Positions 59,617-64,000 of a stretch of DNA of 64,000 bases are shown piece after piece. Positions within the stretch are counted from its first letter, which is position 1; each line of letters starts with the position of its first letter. This DNA is from Anthracocystis setariae (lineage: Eukaryota > Basidiomycota > Ustilaginomycetes > Ustilaginales > Ustilaginaceae): NCBI GenBank assembly GCA_928724745.1, contig CAKMXJ010000010.1, positions 186,001 through 250,000 on the forward strand. The letters are read 5' to 3'. Made by a program: the position numbers and the translations under genes. The notes under the pieces were generated by a model, which saw only the letters and a list, made by a program, of their open reading frames with translations, had not been told where the DNA came from and did no database searches.

Positions 59617-62600
59617 GATGTCGATATTTGGTGTGGAGTGGGGATGCTGGATTAGGAATCGGCCGTAACAGAGACAGGGGATGACAGGTGCATGCAAGAG
59701 GCAGCAGTTGTTCCGAGGCGCAGAGAGGAAGAGAGATGGGTTGAATGGGCTGCAAGGACGAACGAGGAACGACGAGGGTACGAATCAAAGAGTGCAGGGG
59801 GGATAGTTAGCTAGAAGGCGACGATGATGTCGAAGCCAAAAAGATATGGTGGGAGTGGTACGAGCTAGAATAGGTAGGGAAGAGAGAGGAAGCTAGAAGA
59901 TGGGAATGATGGAGGGGGGTTGCGGATCATCACCGAGCGATCCGAGGGTGACTTATAAGTAAAACGTGAGGACTCGGTGAAGGTAGGCCGGAGACACGTC
60001 CGAGGTGCTTGAGACGGACCGAGACACAGCGTGAAGGTGTCTCAGTGTCAGACAATCCAGGATGTAGGGTGTGAGAAGAGGAGCAAGAGCGAGAGAGCAG
60101 TGTTGGAGCCTATCTGAGCATTGGAGCAAGCGTATCAGAGCCAGAGAGACGTTTGACAGGAGGAGGATTGACGCGGACAAGCCGAAGCGAGCACAGTTTG
60201 ACAGGACGAGAGAGTGATTGGGTGTGGGCCTGGACGGCGGACAAAGCTGAAATGCCTTCTGGTGGACGGGCAAACGAGCGCATAGGCACCGTCGGAGTCA
60301 AAGTCCAGGCACCAGGGAATTCAATCGAGGGAAGAACGGCAGGTACCTACCGAAGCCCCAGACCCGTGGACAGAGGCGAAAGGAAACGCCGGACGGCAGC
60401 AAGAACGAATCGCAAATCCAAAGCCACCAGCGTCCAGAAATGCAGGGCATGGATGGGTTAGGTATCCAGAAGGTGAATGTTACACATGGGTAGACGAGAT
60501 ATGCAGCATCAGCTATCAGAGGCTGCAGACCGAGGCCAGCTCCATTGTTGCAGCATGATTGGAGAGCTACTGTACCGGTTACTGTACAGTTCGATGAAAT
60601 GAAAATGTCGAACAATGCACTAAAATGATGAAAAAAAAAAATAGCGTGGAAGGGACAGATTCAAGGCGGAAATTCATACTACTCTAGTGTAACTATAGTT
60701 CGAAATTTCCATTACAGTATTTGGGTCTCGAGCCAGGAATTCTAGCGAAATCGCAGCAGACATTTCGTGGTAATCCAGCTGGACTAGATTAAAAAGGAGG
60801 AGAGACTGTATCTCAGGCACAAGAAGAGCGGAGTTGATGGCGAGGCGATGTAGCTGCAGCGTCTAGCAACTGTGTAGCGCTCGACTTTCCCATGCCGGCT
60901 GGATCAGAACCTGAAGCACTCAAGCCCGAGCTGCTTACAACTCCGAAGCTAGAAGCGCACAGGCGCACAAGCGCACTTATGTACATGATCGCGGAAACCG
61001 CGTGGCACATGCTACCGCACAAAATTCATTTAGCTGCAGGTCGGGCAGAAGTCATCCGCTCGGTATTTCACGCAGAACCATGCAGCAGCAGCATCAGCAG
61101 CAACAGCTTGCGCCTGAAGCTCCACCTCACTTGAGCAGAAATCCTTACGCGCAACGCAAGCGACTGTGCGGTTGCCCTGAATCCCCGTTGCATTAGACCT
61201 GTTTCTGCTCCTCCGCCTCTCTTTCAGCGATGAAGTCAAGGTCCTAGTGGCTGTTCGCGGATGTTCAGTACAGGACAGTATGTCTATGTATCTGAAGCAA
61301 AGCGGCTCCGCTCGACACTCAACGTGTGCTACTTCGACGGGCTTACATGCAGAGAGTTGTGATATGTCAAATTCTGCGCACAAGCATAAGTGATCGTTGC
61401 GACGAACCTTAGAAAGCAAGCCGATTGAGTCTAGCCAATGGACTCGTATGTCTCGGGCAGGACTGTCTAAGCAAGACAAGGGTCTCCTATTGGGGGAACC
61501 ATCGTAAGGGATGGACTAGGATCATTCACCTCATGCCAGCAGGAAGGCAAGGCGTGCTAATCATGAGAAGGGGACCTGTGCGGTATCGACAGGGCAATAC
61601 GATTGGAATGACTGCAAAGGACGATTTGACCGCTCGGTCTTCGTACAGCGACAAGCCTGAGTATTCATCATCCTAGTATAAAGGACAGTGCAGTGCCAGT
61701 AGAGTAAATTAGTACAGTAATGACAGACAAGCTACGCTGATGCCATACTTTCGAACCCGTGCTTGCACTTCATCCGAAATCAAGTCCGACATGTTTCAGG
61801 AAGATTGCTTACCTTTCACTGTAGCTTTGTTCCAATCTTCTCGCTTGCCATTGCATCTATACGCGAAACAGCACATGTCGAGGTTGACTCAGGGATGTAT
61901 CAAACCGCCTTGGCTTATGAAGTATGGCTAGCTGATCCTTGCGATGTCTGATGCTTCCACTGTTCAAAAGGGCTAAAGAAGACGGCTCTGAAGTCTCGAG
62001 CGAAGGCGACACACAATATCTAGGCCCTTCCGAGGCCATGAAGTTCACCTGCCAGCGATAGCAGGCGCTAGTATGCGCCTCCAGTCCTGCAGGTTATCGT
62101 GCAGTGGCATTGACTGACATTTTATGAATCTCCGACGGCTGTTCACACCTCTGAGTCTACAGAGTGTGGGAAGTTCCATCCTATCTCGCCGCTGACTAGC
62201 TGCAGCCCTCGATCAGACCAAAAAAATCTGAAGCCATGCATGCAGCCTCTCGACATCTAATTGGACAGTGCTGCTTTTCCGCTCTAAGCGCCAACCTAGT
62301 CGACCAGCAAATGGTTCATCATCGCGCTGCAGACTGGATGCACGTCAGGCCCTCGCTTCGTGACGCTCTTCCGCATCCTACGCTCGTATTGGTCGGTGAG
62401 CCGCGCAGATACTGTACGGTACTGTGCCATGCCGTACGACGTCTGTACGGCACGGCACTGGACTGAACTGCACTGCAGCGTGCTGAACGTAAAATGTGGA
62501 CCTGCGTCTTGTCAAACAGATGGTGGCCTGTAAGTGACAATTTTTATTCGGTCTCGCAACTTTTTTTTCGCTCTCCTCGTTGAAATCGCTGCTCGTGTCT

Positions 62601-64000
62601 TACTCTGACAGGGCCAGTACAGTACTGTACGGCACAGTTCAGCCCATTGAACTGTCTGAATGGAAGGTCCAGGAAAGTGAGAGCTTCGCTCATGCTTAAT
62701 GTGTGAGCTTGTCGGCCAACGGACATGTACGGGACTGGCAAGCGCCTTTCCATTCATGAAAGAGAAGCTGAGCGGCTACTGTGTTCTTCATACAGTATGC
62801 TCGAGTCCAAAACTTGAATTTTGCGCCTTGAACCTCTGTTAAAGACAGCATCGCAGACTGGATCTATATGTCGATCAATGAACTAACCGACATTGTAAAT
62901 GAAATGTGGGAATTCAGATGCAAAGGCATTACTGTACAGTACAGCACAGTGCAGTACAAAGTGTTCAGTTTTGGATTTACAGGGCAGTCGCAAATTTAAA
63001 TGAGATCGTCATGTCGAGCTCGATCGTGATTCCTCCCGCTTCGGCCTTTCGCGAGTTCATTCCCCGATCCATTGTCCCCGCTCTAAACCTCCCCGTGGTC
63101 TGATCTCCAACTTTGCGACTCATCCGCCAAACCAGTGAGAGAAGTGCACCTTGCTTTGCCATGACTTTCCTGGGGCTACTAGTGCTCTCCTAAATGATCA
63201 CGATACGAATCGCACACCGCATTCGGCTGCATAGCGCTCACGGTCTCTCAAGTATCGTTCATGGTGGCAGAACCTTTAATGCCAATCAGCTGAGAGGCTT
63301 GCCACGCAGATGGAAGTACGGTACGGTAGAAAGCCACAATGAACAGTACAATACAGCACAGCACAGTGCTGTTTGCTGCCTGTCACGTCGAACAAGATTG
63401 AGACATGTCAATGGAATAAGCGAGACCAACGCGCGCCTTTCACAGCCACACAGGTCCCCCCAAATTTGGTCACCGGGCCAACTCCTTCCAAACCACAAAC
63501 AGTCGGTTCGAAAATGTGGCGTCCTGAGTGACAGTCCAGTATGCCAATTCATAGTACAGCTCTGTCCAACTGAACCGAACTATACTGAACTGAACTGACA
63601 TGATCGGGAAGCTGGCGAAAGAAAGGCGCAAAGAGGTGATACTTTAGTCGAGGCCAAATGTCTTCACAGCTCGTCTCTGTCGGATGGTTTCGCTGTTCTG
63701 AGCCCAGCCGATCGAACCAATGAGCCAGCTGGAGCTTAGCTTGAGGAGGTGGGGTTTAAGCGGTAGCGTGCCAAGAACAATAGAAGCCGTCAAAACCCTC
63801 TCCGGCCTCATTTCGGAGGAGCGCGACGAGACCCATGGACACTGATTGGTTTAATGTAAAGAATTCCTTAATCCTACAGGAAATGGCTCTTTGAAGTTGC
63901 TTGGTACAGTACATTGGGTATATCCGGGCCGGCGAAAAAGGTGACTTGCAACTTCTGTTACAGGGGAGCGAGCCAGTGGGTACAATCATGCTGCCACAGA
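59617..64000. other. Promoter and gene-free tract to the right edge
   Basis: A 4.4-kb stretch with no supported gene. The first 700 nt are presumably leader and promoter of the Zn2Cys6 gene. From 60.5 kb on there are at least seven clusters of TACTGTAC/CAGTAC-type repeats (60568, 61690, 62410, 62615, 62931, 63317, 63903). Open frames reach at most 149 codons (61030-61479, minus), begin at non-ATG codons or lack coding character. Confidence 0.55.
59953..59960 (-). promoter_or_regulatory. Possible TATA element of the Zn2Cys6 gene
   Basis: A self-complementary TTATAAGT lies about 340 nt upstream of the start codon, which would imply a leader near 300 nt. Confidence 0.25.

Noticed and set aside
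61030..61479. 149-codon minus-strand open frame near the right end
   Set aside because: It begins at TTG, shows no domain, signal or membrane segment, and lies in repeat-containing intergenic DNA.

Overview
This window is nuclear DNA from a basidiomycete smut-like fungus (Ustilaginales, related to Ustilago, Sporisorium or Pseudozyma). The grounds are eukaryotic gene structure (mostly intron-free long ORFs, short GTAAGT...CAG introns where present), compact but not overlapping genes, long pyrimidine-rich leaders, an intron-containing nuclear tRNA-His with a poly-T Pol III terminator, and protein families typical of fungi: SERCA Ca2+-ATPase, Rad54, Cdc27, Chm7, LysM protein, Zn2Cys6 and bHLH factors. 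The species assignment is inferred from general resemblance; no database search was possible.

Layout. 1-9 kb: the 5' part of a DHX35-type spliceosomal helicase (minus, runs off the left edge) is divergent from a CHMP7/Chm7 ESCRT-III gene. Two cytosolic ribosomal protein genes, eS30 (minus, one 584-nt intron) and eS10 (plus), are divergent across 1.9 kb. A small spliced gene for a predicted mitochondrial protein follows. 9-21.5 kb: a secreted cysteine-rich protein, the SERCA pump, mitochondrial ribosomal protein mL60, RAD54 and a GT31-type galactosyltransferase. 23-39 kb: a very large arrestin-domain protein, a 6-kb gene-free tract, and a glutamine-rich putative transcription regulator with an Ala-Gln repeat and an ATG-depleted leader. 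40-52 kb: adenylate kinase, APC/C subunit Cdc27, a secreted two-LysM protein, a hypothetical protein, mitochondrial release factor 1 and a bHLH factor with a long loop. 52.7-59.7 kb: tRNA-His(GUG), a single-pass membrane protein, a protein ending in a CaaX box, and a spliced Zn2Cys6 regulator. 59.7-64 kb: no supported gene.

Most genes are housekeeping (translation, splicing, DNA repair, cell cycle, Ca2+ and nucleotide homeostasis). The accessory candidates are the LysM protein and the small cysteine-rich secreted protein, both plausible host-interaction factors. I see no gene cluster that forms an evident new pathway or defence system. The least expected signals are non-coding: a dispersed GTACTGTAC-type palindromic repeat confined to intergenic DNA, an A24 tract flanked by a direct repeat that looks like a tiny retro-insertion, an intron in tRNA-His, a large eS30 intron with internal repeats, and a 1.4-kb leader with a single ATG.

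Several of the longest possible ORFs begin at TTG or GTG, so for those genes I give the first in-frame ATG and say so.
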